DNA from: Rheinheimera maricola | GTDB lineage: Bacteria > Pseudomonadota > Gammaproteobacteria > Enterobacterales > Alteromonadaceae | Assembly: GCF_016918075.2 (NCBI RefSeq) | Contig: NZ_JAERPS020000001.1 | Span: 1-64,000, forward strand | DNA length: 64,000 nucleotides | Direction: 5' to 3' | Part shown: positions 55,825 to 64,000 of the stretch, piece after piece | Layout: each line of letters opens with the position of its first letter | How positions within the stretch are numbered: position 1 is the first letter of the stretch | The notes under the pieces: model-generated | Database searches by the model: none | Seen by the model: the letters and a program-made list of their open reading frames with translations, nothing else | Told to the model about the DNA's origin: nothing | Position numbers and translations under genes: made by a program

Positions 55825-56499
55825 ATGCAAAAATCGTTAACAACACTGATGGTTCGCCTGGGCTATCAGTTTCAACAAATAGCATTACTGGAGCAGGCCC
55901 TGACGCACCGCAGTTGCAAAGGACAGCATAACGAGCGGCTGGAATTTCTCGGGGATGCGGTGTTAAGTCTGGTGGTGGCCGAAACCCTGTTTGACAATTT
56001 TCCAAAAGCCCGTGAAGGTGATTTAACCCGTATGCGTTCTACTTTAGTTAAGGGTGTCACGCTGGCTGAAATAGCCCAAGAGCTGCAGTTGTCAGAGTAT
56101 TTACGCTTAGGGCCCGGTGAGCTGAAAAGCGGTGGCTTTCGGCGTGAGTCTATTTTGGCCGATGCAGTGGAAGCTATCTTAGGTGCAATATATCTGGATA
56201 GTGGTATGGCGGCGTGCAAAGAGCGCATTTTGTTCTGGTTAGGCGCGCGGCTAGAAAATATTACCCCGGGCGAGCAGAAGGACTCAAAAACGTTGTTGCA
56301 GGAATATCTGCAAGGGCTACGCTTAGCCTTGCCGGTGTATGACGTTATTGCCACCGTTGGCGAGGCGCATCAACAAACCTTTACCGTACGGTGCACCATC
56401 GCTGGCATGGCGCCCATTACCGCTACCGGCAGTTCACGCCGTAAGGCAGAGCAGGACGCCGCTCATATGGCGCTGGAAAAAATTAAGCATGACAGATAA
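55825..56499 (+). CDS. rnc: Ribonuclease III
   Basis: 224 residues: nuclease domain with signature [18 protein letters not shown] (about 32-49) and a C-terminal double-stranded-RNA-binding domain (about 154-222). Processes rRNA precursors. Overlaps era by 11 bases. Confidence 0.96.
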   Translation: MQKSLTTLMVRLGYQFQQIALLEQALTHRSCKGQHNERLEFLGDAVLSLVVAETLFDNFPKAREGDLTRMRSTLVKGVTLAEIAQELQLSEYLRLGPGELKSGGFRRESILADAVEAILGAIYLDSGMAACKERILFWLGARLENITPGEQKDSKTLLQEYLQGLRLALPVYDVIATVGEAHQQTFTVRCTIAGMAPITATGSSRRKAEQDAAHMALEKIKHDR

Positions 56500-57397
56500 C
56501 ACCGCATTACCTACCTATGCCGCTTTGGCTGCAATTGTTGGCCGGCCCAACGTAGGTAAGTCAACCTTGCTAAATAAGCTGGTAGGACAAAAGGTTAGTA
56601 TCACCTCAAAAAAGCCGCAGACTACCCGGCACCGTATTGTCGGCATTGATACGCGGGACAACTATCAAACAGTTTATGTTGATACCCCAGGGCTACATAT
56701 TGAAGAAAAACGCGCCATTAACCGGTTAATGAATAAGGCCGCCGCCAGTTCAATTCTTGATGTTGAATTTGTGCTGTTTGTTGTTGAGGGCACGCGTTGG
56801 ACAGACGATGATCAAATGGTGCTTAACCGCTTAATCGCCGCAAAAAAGCCGGTGATCCTGGTGGTGAATAAAGTTGATTTATACCGCGACAAAGATACCT
56901 TATTGCCGCATTTACAATGGCTGGGTAGCCAGCTTAATTTTGTCGATGTGGTGCCGCTTTCGGCAGAAACCGGCGACAACGTGGATGCGCTGCGTGCTGT
57001 GGTGCAGCAGCATTTACCTCCTTGCGAGTTTTTCTTTCCTGATGATTACGTTACCGACCGCTCAATGCGCTTTATGGCCGCTGAAATAGTACGTGAAAAA
57101 TTAATGCGCTTTTTAGGCGACGAGCTGCCGTACTCAGTAACAGTTGAAATTGAACGCTTTAAATGGGAAGAAAAGCACTATCATATTGCCGCTTTAGTGT
57201 TGGTTGAACGTGAAAGCCAAAAACGTATGGTTATAGGCAACAAAGGCGAGCGTATTAAAACCATAGCTACCGAGGCGCGTATTGATATGGCGTCGATGCT
57301 GGAGCAACCGGTATTTCTGCAAGTGTGGGTTAAAGTAAAATCGGGCTGGGCCGATGACGAGCGTGCATTGCGCAGTTTAGGTTACGGCGAAGATTAA
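56489..57397 (+). CDS. era: GTPase Era
   Basis: 302 residues: G1 [17 protein letters not shown], then a C-terminal KH domain ([17 protein letters not shown]) that binds the 3' end of 16S rRNA. ATG at 56489 gives the conventional N-terminus within the end of rnc; the longer in-frame reading to 56339 is inside the rnc coding region and rejected. Confidence 0.96.
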   Translation: MTDNTALPTYAALAAIVGRPNVGKSTLLNKLVGQKVSITSKKPQTTRHRIVGIDTRDNYQTVYVDTPGLHIEEKRAINRLMNKAAASSILDVEFVLFVVEGTRWTDDDQMVLNRLIAAKKPVILVVNKVDLYRDKDTLLPHLQWLGSQLNFVDVVPLSAETGDNVDALRAVVQQHLPPCEFFFPDDYVTDRSMRFMAAEIVREKLMRFLGDELPYSVTVEIERFKWEEKHYHIAALVLVERESQKRMVIGNKGERIKTIATEARIDMASMLEQPVFLQVWVKVKSGWADDERALRSLGYGED

Positions 57398-57405
57398 ACC
57401 ATCAT

Positions 57406-58089
57406 ATGCACACTGAGCTCTGGCCTGCTTACATACTGCATAGCCGCCCGTTTAGTGAAGACAAACTGATTGTACAATTATTACTGCCGCAACTTGGCCG
57501 GTTGTCGGCTGTAGTGCGTAAACGTCAGGGCAAGCGCCGTTTAGCCTTGCAGCCATTTCAACTGTTTGTGCTGCAACTGTCAGGCCGCAGTGAGCTGAAG
57601 ACCGTAACCAGCATTGATGAAGCGACAGCGGCGTTGCAGTTGCGTGGCAAGGCGTTGTACAGCGGCCTTTACCTGAATGAATTGGTATGCCGGCTTTGGC
57701 CAGACAACCTGGCTGCCGAGCAGTTGTTTGGCATGTATCAGCATAGCCTGGGGCAGTTACAAGATGTTAGCGCAGGCAAAGCTGAATTGGAGCCTTGCCT
57801 GCGTGAGTTTGAGTTTGCGCTATTGGCTGAGCTGGGTCAGCCCATAGACTGGCAGTATGCTGCAGACGGCAAGCCACTGCAGCCGGATTTGCACTACCAA
57901 TGGCAACATGAGCACGGCTTTGTGCCCGCATTGCAGGGGTTTGCTGGCCAAGATTTACTGAATATTGGCTGCGGGCAATGGCAAGATGCACAGACCCGCT
58001 TGTGTGCAAAGCAGCTAAGCCGGCACATTTTATCTCCCCGGCTTGGCAGTAAACCGCTGGCCAGTAGAGCCTTGTTTGAGCAAGGTTAG
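57406..58089 (+). CDS. recO: DNA repair protein RecO
   Basis: 227 residues: N-terminal OB fold (YILHSRPFSEDKLIVQLL) and helical bundle with the conserved LYLNELV segment. Loads RecA with RecR. The Cys residues of the zinc site are not evident, as in other gammaproteobacterial RecO. Confidence 0.92.
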   Translation: MHTELWPAYILHSRPFSEDKLIVQLLLPQLGRLSAVVRKRQGKRRLALQPFQLFVLQLSGRSELKTVTSIDEATAALQLRGKALYSGLYLNELVCRLWPDNLAAEQLFGMYQHSLGQLQDVSAGKAELEPCLREFEFALLAELGQPIDWQYAADGKPLQPDLHYQWQHEHGFVPALQGFAGQDLLNIGCGQWQDAQTRLCAKQLSRHILSPRLGSKPLASRALFEQG

Positions 58090-58118
58090 TTAATGACTTT
58101 ATAGTTTTGGAGTAACGC

Positions 58119-58853
58119 ATGCATAAGCCTATCTTTCTTGGTGTTAATATCGATCATGTGGCCACATTACGTCAGGCTCGCGGCACTTATTATCCTGAGC
58201 CGGTGCATGCGGCGTTAATGGCAGAGCACGCCGGCGCTGATGGCATTACGGTACATTTGCGTGAAGACAGGCGGCATATTATTGATCGCGATGTTTTTTT
58301 ACTGCGCCAGACTATTGCTACCCGGTTAAATTTCGAAATGGCGGTGACCGACGAAATGTTGGCTATTGCCACCGAGTTAAAACCACACTTCGCCTGCTTT
58401 GTGCCAGAGAAACGACAGGAGCTAACCACGGAAGGCGGGCTGGAAGTCGCCGGGCAACTAAGCCGCATTACTGATGCCGTCACGCAAATGCGTGAGCAGA
58501 ATGTGTTGGTATCACTGTTTATAGATGCCGATCATAGCCAAATTGAGGCGGCTGCTCACGCAGGTGCACCTTATATCGAAATTCATACCGGTAAGTACGC
58601 CGAGACGCAGGATGCCGCAGAGCAAGCCGCAGAGTTGGCTCGTATTCGCAGTGCAGCAGAGTTCGCAGCATCGCTTGGTTTAATCGTCAATGCTGGACAT
58701 GGGTTGCATTACCATAACGTGCAAGCCATTGCCGCGATACCACAGATGTATGAGCTGAATATCGGCCATGCCATTGTGTCTCGCGCGGTGTTCAGCGGTT
58801 TAGACGCTGCGGTGCGAGAAATGAAACGTTTAATGGTTGAGGCTCGCCGCTAA
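58119..58853 (+). CDS. pdxJ: Pyridoxine 5'-phosphate synthase
   Basis: 244 residues, TIM barrel. [17 protein letters not shown] at the N-terminus and VNAGHGLHY near residue 190 are diagnostic. Last step of pyridoxal phosphate ring formation. AcpS follows with no gap. Confidence 0.96.
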   Translation: MHKPIFLGVNIDHVATLRQARGTYYPEPVHAALMAEHAGADGITVHLREDRRHIIDRDVFLLRQTIATRLNFEMAVTDEMLAIATELKPHFACFVPEKRQELTTEGGLEVAGQLSRITDAVTQMREQNVLVSLFIDADHSQIEAAAHAGAPYIEIHTGKYAETQDAAEQAAELARIRSAAEFAASLGLIVNAGHGLHYHNVQAIAAIPQMYELNIGHAIVSRAVFSGLDAAVREMKRLMVEARR

Positions 58854-59249
58854 ATGGCCATTGTCGGGCTGGGTACCGATATTGTTGAAATAGCCCGAAT
58901 TGAACAAAGCCTGATACGCAGTCCTGCACTGCAGCAGCGCGTGCTTACTTTGGCAGAGCAAGCGATTTATCAACAGTTGCAGCAAAGCCATCCTGGCAAT
59001 GCGGCACGTTATTTTGCTAAACGTTTTGCGGCGAAAGAGGCCGCAGCCAAGGCGCTTGGTACCGGCATTGGCCGTGGGGTATCGTTTCAACATTTCAGTG
59101 TTAGCAACAACGCCAATGGCGCGCCACAGCTGGCGTTAACTGACTATGCGGCAGAGTACGCGCAGCAGCTGGGCGTGACGCATATTTGGCTATCCATTAC
59201 AGACGAGCAGGCCTACGCTGCCGCAACGGTTATTCTCGAGCGGCAATAA
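58854..59249 (+). CDS. acpS: Holo-ACP synthase
   Basis: 131 residues with GLGTDIVEIARIEQS (Mg-binding Asp) and RFAAKEAAAKALGTG (Glu). Attaches the phosphopantetheine arm to acyl-carrier protein. ATG abuts the pdxJ stop codon. Convergent with the sensor kinase gene. Confidence 0.95.
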   Translation: MAIVGLGTDIVEIARIEQSLIRSPALQQRVLTLAEQAIYQQLQQSHPGNAARYFAKRFAAKEAAAKALGTGIGRGVSFQHFSVSNNANGAPQLALTDYAAEYAQQLGVTHIWLSITDEQAYAAATVILERQ

Positions 59250-59254
59250 GGCTT

Positions 59255-61969
59255 TTACCAATCTGACCATTGCTGACTTTCCTGGTAAAGCGCCTGCAGC
59301 ACATCATCCAGCTCGAGAAACTCAGGCTCCAGTTCAGTCAGGTTCTTGCCTTGTTTCAGGTTCGTTTCAATTAATTCCGCCAGATCTTTTAATCGGGGTA
59401 CGCCAGTGTAGCAGCAGGCACCATGCAGTTTATGCACCTGTTGTAGTAGTTGTGCGCTGTCGTGGTTTTTCAGAGCGTGCTGCAACGCCTCGCGTGTCGC
59501 GGGCACACTGGCCAGTAACATCTGAAGCATTTCTTTCATTAGGCTACACTTACCGCCTGCGCGTTCAAGTGCAGTAGGCCAGTTCACTAGCTTGCTGGCT
59601 GGCCAATTAGGTAACTCTGGTAGTATACGGCTGGCAGGGCAAAACTCCTGCAGGCTGCATTGCAGCATTTTTTCGTCCAGGGGTTTGGTTAAAAATTCAT
59701 TAAACCCCAGCGTTAGTAAGCGCGCACGCTCGCCATCTACGGCATGAGCGGTAACGGCAATAATAGGCGTGTGCTCATTAAGTGAACTCTGCCTGATCCT
59801 ATGACAGGCAGTAATGCCGTCCATCACTGGCATATTGATATCCATAAAAATAATATCATAAGCATGTTGAGTGGCTTTATGCCAAGCTTCTGCGCCATCA
59901 CGGGCGGAGTCAACTTGTTCAACTTGTTCTGCCAGTAAGGTATTGATCAGCTTTAAATTGGCATCGTTGTCATCCACTGTCAGCACTTTTAGACTGACTT
60001 GTTGTTTAACCTGGTTTGGCGTTTCGGCGGCGTTCATGCTCAGATACGGTTGTGCCAGGGTGTGCGCCAGTTTACGGATATGCGGCGGTTTAGACAGGCA
60101 CGCATCGGCCCCTGAGCTGAGCAAAGTTTCACGCAGGTGCGGCGACAACGTATTAACCAGAAGGTAGGTGTTGTCACAATGCGGTTTAACCTGCTGCATT
60201 AGCGTCAGCACTTGATTAACCTGGTTAATCGCGATAGTCCGGCCAATCAAGCCGATATCGTAATGTTGCTGATGTGCCAGTGCCTGCTGCAGCTGGCCTT
60301 TGGTGGCACAAGCAGTGACCTGCAGTCCCCAATGATGTAACAAGCTAAGGATGGCTTCCCGGGAATGCTGCTGTGGCTCAAAATACAGTAATTGCTTGTT
60401 CTCCAGTACTTCCAGCGGCAAGCAGTCTGCCACCGATAAATGATGGCGCTGACATTTAATGGTGAACCAAAATGTAGAGCCCTCGGCTTGTTTACTTTCG
60501 AACCCCAGGTTGCCACCTAACGCTTGCACCAGCCGCTGAGAAATCATCAGCCCTAAACCCGAACCACTTTGATGGCTGCGCGGATCCTTGCTGGTAAAAC
60601 CTTGAAATAACATAGTTTGTTGATCATCGCTGATGCCGCGGCCGGTATCTTGTACCGAAACATGCAGGATCAGTTGATCTTCATTCAGTAAGGTTGCAGA
60701 GACCCGAATGACAATGCTGCCATGGTCGGTAAATTTGATAGCATTGCCGGCAATATTCATCAGTACCTGAATAAACCGGCCGGGATCTGCAATTAAGTCA
60801 TCCGGACAGCCTGGCTCAATCATTAATACCAGCTCGAGGTGTTTATCAAAGGCATTAGCGGCCAGTAGTTCTATGGCATCATTCAATATATCCCGTAATG
60901 AAAACGGTTCAGGATTTACCGCCAGCCGGCCTTCCTCCAGTTTGGAGAAGTCCAGCACATCATTAACCAGATGCAGTAGGCTATTGGCCGATTTTTGAAT
61001 TGTCGTCAGATAGTCATGTTGGCTGCTGGACAACTGAGTTTTCAGCAACTGCCGGGTAAATCCGATAACACCATTTAATGGTGTGCGCAGTTCGTGACTC
61101 ATCTTGGCCAGAAACTCTGATTTCTGCCGGTTTTCTTCTTGCGCTTTACGTTTGGCGAAATCGAGCTGAATATTCTGTACTTCAAGCTGTTCCATGCTTT
61201 GTTGCAAGTCGCTGGTAACTTGCTCGATATGCTGCAGCATATCTTGTTCCTGGCTGGTTAACTGTTCACCCAGTTGATTCAGACCCTGCTGCAGTTGTGC
61301 CAGTTCATCAACATTATTTTCTACCGCCTGGCTGGTATTGTTGCCTGACAATAACTGGAGAATATGCTGCTGCATTGTTTGTAGCGGGCGGTAAATACGA
61401 CGCAGTAAATAAACCGCCGGAAAACTGGCCAATAATAAGCATGCCAGCAGCAGCAGCAATGCATTGAACAACAGTGTTTGTTGTTGCAAATGTAGTTGGT
61501 TAAGCTCGAGTTGCAACAGCAAGTACGCCTGGTTAGCTTGCTGGCCAGGTGTGCGGTCTAACTGCAGTGGCAGATAAAGCAGAATACTGTTGTCTTGACG
61601 CACGGTAAGCCCGCTGGCACTAAGCTCGCTGGCCGATTGCAGGCGCTGTTGTGTATTGTAACGCTGGGCATTAGTGCTAAGCAGCAGCTGATTATCCGCA
61701 GTTAGCAGCGAAATATTGCTTAGTAAGGGCGAATTTAGCCGGTGGCTGGCATCCAGCAGGTGTTTTAATGCGGTAATATTGTTTCGGCTGAGTAAGTCTT
61801 GTGTGCTGATCGCTAACGGTAAAGCGACCTGTCTGGCACGTTCAATTACCGAAAGTGTTAACTCCTGATAACGAACATAGCTAAAATAGCCAACGCAGAA
61901 TACACTTGCCAGCACTGCAGGAAACAGGCTGCATAATAGTAACCAGGAACGTAAACTCATTTTTGTCAT
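59255..61969 (-). CDS. barA: BarA-type hybrid sensor histidine kinase
   Basis: 904 residues: membrane helices at about 8-30 and 167-188 around a small periplasmic domain, HAMP and coiled coil (190-285), HisKA with FLAKMSHELRTPLNG (His292), HATPase (about 400-510), a degenerate receiver (about 530-640, phospho-Asp not evident), a true receiver (VDDND, then DIIFMDINMPVMDG) and a C-terminal Hpt domain (KLHGACCY). This tripartite order and the position beside rlmD and relA match BarA, which drives UvrY/GacA and the Csr small RNAs. Confidence 0.88.
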   Translation of the reverse strand: MTKMSLRSWLLLCSLFPAVLASVFCVGYFSYVRYQELTLSVIERARQVALPLAISTQDLLSRNNITALKHLLDASHRLNSPLLSNISLLTADNQLLLSTNAQRYNTQQRLQSASELSASGLTVRQDNSILLYLPLQLDRTPGQQANQAYLLLQLELNQLHLQQQTLLFNALLLLLACLLLASFPAVYLLRRIYRPLQTMQQHILQLLSGNNTSQAVENNVDELAQLQQGLNQLGEQLTSQEQDMLQHIEQVTSDLQQSMEQLEVQNIQLDFAKRKAQEENRQKSEFLAKMSHELRTPLNGVIGFTRQLLKTQLSSSQHDYLTTIQKSANSLLHLVNDVLDFSKLEEGRLAVNPEPFSLRDILNDAIELLAANAFDKHLELVLMIEPGCPDDLIADPGRFIQVLMNIAGNAIKFTDHGSIVIRVSATLLNEDQLILHVSVQDTGRGISDDQQTMLFQGFTSKDPRSHQSGSGLGLMISQRLVQALGGNLGFESKQAEGSTFWFTIKCQRHHLSVADCLPLEVLENKQLLYFEPQQHSREAILSLLHHWGLQVTACATKGQLQQALAHQQHYDIGLIGRTIAINQVNQVLTLMQQVKPHCDNTYLLVNTLSPHLRETLLSSGADACLSKPPHIRKLAHTLAQPYLSMNAAETPNQVKQQVSLKVLTVDDNDANLKLINTLLAEQVEQVDSARDGAEAWHKATQHAYDIIFMDINMPVMDGITACHRIRQSSLNEHTPIIAVTAHAVDGERARLLTLGFNEFLTKPLDEKMLQCSLQEFCPASRILPELPNWPASKLVNWPTALERAGGKCSLMKEMLQMLLASVPATREALQHALKNHDSAQLLQQVHKLHGACCYTGVPRLKDLAELIETNLKQGKNLTELEPEFLELDDVLQALYQESQQWSDW

Positions 61970-62067
61970 TGCTGCAGGCTGTAAAATAGTCGCTGTTGCA
62001 GCGATAATGACATAAGACGCCGCGCTTGCCTACAATACGCGCTTGGCTATAAATCTATAGAGAGCCC

Positions 62068-63393
62068 ATGGTTAACATATACAAAGCCAAACCCAAAGCC
62101 AGCCTGCTGGGAAAAGCCCTGACATTTAGCATCGACAAAGCCGATTACGAAGTACATGGCATAAGCCGCCAGGCAGACAAAATTGCGTTTGTCAGTGCTG
62201 CATTGCCCGGTGAGCAGGTACAAGCCAAGATCACGGAAGATAAAGCCGGTTTTATTAAAGCCACGACAATAAAAGTGCTTAAGGCCTCGCCATTGCGGGT
62301 TACGCCGCCGTGCCAGTTTGCCAAACTGTGTGGCGGTTGCCAGTTGCAGCACCTGGCGCCGCAGGCGCAGCGTGAACTAAAGCAGCAGGGAATTGACGAA
62401 CTTATCCGCCACCAAACAGGTTTGCAACTGTTGCCATGGCACCCTATGTTGTCGGCAGAGGATAGCGGCTACCGACGCCGGGCGCGTATTGGTATTTGGT
62501 ATGATAAAAAGCTGCGCCGCTTTAGTATTGGTTTTCGCCAGCAGGCTGACAAACAAATTGTCGCGGTAACGCATTGCATGGTGTTATCGGCCGCGCTGAC
62601 ACCGGTGTTTGATGTGCTGAATAAAGTACTACCACAATTAAACGATGCCAACGCGGTTACGCACGCTGAGGTGCTGCAAACCGATGAAACAGCCTTTGTT
62701 ATTTTGCGCCATGTCAAAGCGCTCACTGTAGCAGAGCAGCAGTTGTTTGTTGCAGCCTGGCCCGAGGCTGTTTGGTTGGGCGAAGCCGAACCCGGCCAAT
62801 TCAGTTATTGGCAGCAGCCGCGCATTGCGCAATATCAGTTACCTGTGCAACAGCTTACTTTACAGTTTTCCCCCGATGACTTTATTCAGGTTAATGCCGA
62901 GCTGAACCAACAAATGGTAACGCAGGCGCTAAGCTGGATGAACGTAACCCCTGCTGACAGCGTATTGGATTTGTACTCGGGTATCGGCAACTTTACTTTG
63001 GCATTGGCACAGCGTGCCAAAAAGGTGCACGCGCTTGAGGGCGTAGCGAAAATGGTGCAACAGCTGGCAACCAATGCTAAGTTAAACGGTCTTAGCAACA
63101 TAGACGTTAGCCAGGCTGATTTACATTTGCCCTGGCCCAAAGGCGGCTGGAACCTGCCGCAGTATAGTAAGGTATTGCTCGATCCGGCCCGGGCTGGGGC
63201 CATGGGTGCGGTTGAGCAAATTGTTAAGCTAAAACCGGCACAGATATTGTACGTGTCGTGCAACGCTGCCACCTTTGCCCGTGATGCCAAGGTGCTGTTG
63301 CAGCAGGGCTACAAGTTAGAAAAAATTGGCGGTGTGGACATGTTTCCACACACCAGCCACCTGGAATTAATGGCGTTGTTCAGCAAGCAGTAA
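62068..63393 (+). CDS. rlmD: 23S rRNA (uracil-1939-C5)-methyltransferase RlmD
   Basis: 441 residues: TRAM domain, an iron-sulfur cluster site with CQFAKLCGGCQLQ (about 76-88) and the SAM-binding DLYSGIGNFTLAL near 301, with the catalytic Cys in YVSCN near 392. Methylates U1939 of 23S rRNA. Divergent from barA. Confidence 0.95.
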   Translation: MVNIYKAKPKASLLGKALTFSIDKADYEVHGISRQADKIAFVSAALPGEQVQAKITEDKAGFIKATTIKVLKASPLRVTPPCQFAKLCGGCQLQHLAPQAQRELKQQGIDELIRHQTGLQLLPWHPMLSAEDSGYRRRARIGIWYDKKLRRFSIGFRQQADKQIVAVTHCMVLSAALTPVFDVLNKVLPQLNDANAVTHAEVLQTDETAFVILRHVKALTVAEQQLFVAAWPEAVWLGEAEPGQFSYWQQPRIAQYQLPVQQLTLQFSPDDFIQVNAELNQQMVTQALSWMNVTPADSVLDLYSGIGNFTLALAQRAKKVHALEGVAKMVQQLATNAKLNGLSNIDVSQADLHLPWPKGGWNLPQYSKVLLDPARAGAMGAVEQIVKLKPAQILYVSCNAATFARDAKVLLQQGYKLEKIGGVDMFPHTSHLELMALFSKQ

Positions 63394-63409
63394 ACAGAAG
63401 GAACAGCAG

Positions 63410-64000
63410 ATGGTAAGGGTTCGCCAGTCGCACAGTACAGACTACAACAGCGGTGAAACGTTGGAATGGTTATGCTCGCTGGGCTTGACTGAGAAGAAAA
63501 TCAGTAGCGTAATGATGGGCGCAGAGTGGCTAAAGCAACACCAGCTTACCGAGCCTGAGCCAGCAGTACGTAATGGCTGGGAAATGGTCGAGATTTTAGC
63601 CGAATTACGTATGGACAGTGACTCGCTGCTGGCGGCGTTATTGTTCCCGTTATTAGAAGCCGGGCTGGTCAGTATTGAACAGTTGGAGAGTGCGTTTCCG
63701 GTTAACGTGTTAACCATGCTACGTGCCGTGCAGCAAATGGAAGCTATCCGCACTATTCCCACCGGGCCTAACCAGAGTGTAAACCCTCAGCAGGCAGACA
63801 ATCTGCGCCGCATGTTACTGGCGATGGTAGAAGATGTGCGCGCCGTGGTAATTAAGTTGGCAGCGCAAATTTGCTATCTGCGTGAAGTAAAAAACGCCGA
63901 CGAAGAAACCCGGGTACTGGCAGCAAAAGAAACCAATGCTATTTTTGCTCCGCTAGCAAACCGTCTGGGTATCGGCCAGTTAAAATGGGAATTGGAAGAT
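63410..64000 (+). CDS. relA: GTP pyrophosphokinase RelA (N-terminal part, runs off the window)
   Basis: First 197 codons, open to the window end. MVRVRQSHS and the inactive HD-like domain (NAIFAPLANRLGIGQLKWELED) are typical of RelA. Makes (p)ppGpp on ribosomes with uncharged tRNA. ATG at 63410 has GAAGGA upstream. Follows rlmD by 16 bases, the usual arrangement. Confidence 0.93.
   Translation, partial: MVRVRQSHSTDYNSGETLEWLCSLGLTEKKISSVMMGAEWLKQHQLTEPEPAVRNGWEMVEILAELRMDSDSLLAALLFPLLEAGLVSIEQLESAFPVNVLTMLRAVQQMEAIRTIPTGPNQSVNPQQADNLRRMLLAMVEDVRAVVIKLAAQICYLREVKNADEETRVLAAKETNAIFAPLANRLGIGQLKWELED

Noticed and set aside
56339..56488. Long N-terminal extension of Era
   Set aside because: It lies wholly inside rnc; the ATG at 56489 gives the standard Era N-terminus.

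Overview
The window looks like the chromosome of a mid-GC gammaproteobacterium of the Alteromonadales/Chromatiaceae type (Rheinheimera, Alishewanella or Arsukibacterium-like). The main reason is the right-hand third, where rpoE-rseA-rseB-rseC-lepA-lepB-rnc-era-recO-pdxJ-acpS, a BarA-type kinase, rlmD and relA stand in the order usual for that group. The genus is an inference; no rRNA is present.

Layout. (1) 1-2790: small accessory genes, all on the + strand (GFA-like, VOC, GNAT and unknowns), separated by short hairpin spacers that end in GCGTTA-like boxes. This resembles the tail of an integron-type gene-cassette array. One gene carries a frameshift at an in-phase T TTT TTA heptamer. (2) 2800-18700: accessory chromosome. 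It holds a serine hydrolase, a GntR(YtrA)-ABC-acyltransferase operon with its operator, a DUF4259-ankyrin protein, an MbnH/MbnP di-heme enzyme pair divergent from a large GlyGly-CTERM surface protein, a YqjD/YqjE/YqjK-like membrane operon, a PadR-HAAS pair with a three-half-site operator, and an ECF sigma factor fused to a membrane domain next to an alpha/beta hydrolase. A tRNA-Gly(CCC) follows. (3) 18884-36458: defence locus. A WYL-domain regulator with a palindrome in front of it precedes a complete type I-F1 CRISPR-Cas system (cas1, cas2-3, cas8f, cas5f, cas7f, cas6f), a terminator, a leader and one very large array of 123 repeats and 122 spacers. The array runs straight into a 5'-truncated polymorphic-toxin nuclease tip with its YezG-like immunity gene. 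(4) 36459-64000: mainly housekeeping genes (prpE, arfB, dbpA, M20 hydrolase, bactofilin and M23 peptidase, slyD, ygfZ, sdhE/ygfX, nadB, the sigma-E operon, the lepA-acpS run, barA-type kinase, rlmD, partial relA).

The most informative signals are inside the CRISPR array. Two spacer pairs come from overlapping protospacers, and in both cases the older spacer shows the two bases just 5' of the younger one's protospacer: CC each time. The array thus documents its own 5'-CC PAM. Two further spacer pairs share the same boundaries but differ by four clustered mismatches, which suggests repeated sampling of diverging relatives of one target. A block of 16 repeats near the distal end carries two linked base differences and is bounded by a hybrid repeat, which points to recombination between arrays. 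The distal end has no degenerate terminal repeat and abuts the broken toxin gene, which points to a deletion or recombination event there.

How the parts work together: Cas1 and Cas2-3 acquire spacers and degrade targets; Cas8f, Cas5f, Cas7f and Cas6f form the Csy surveillance complex around crRNAs cut by Cas6f from the array transcript. The WYL protein may control its own promoter or the locus; this is inference. The sigma-E operon has its own candidate sigma-E-type promoter.
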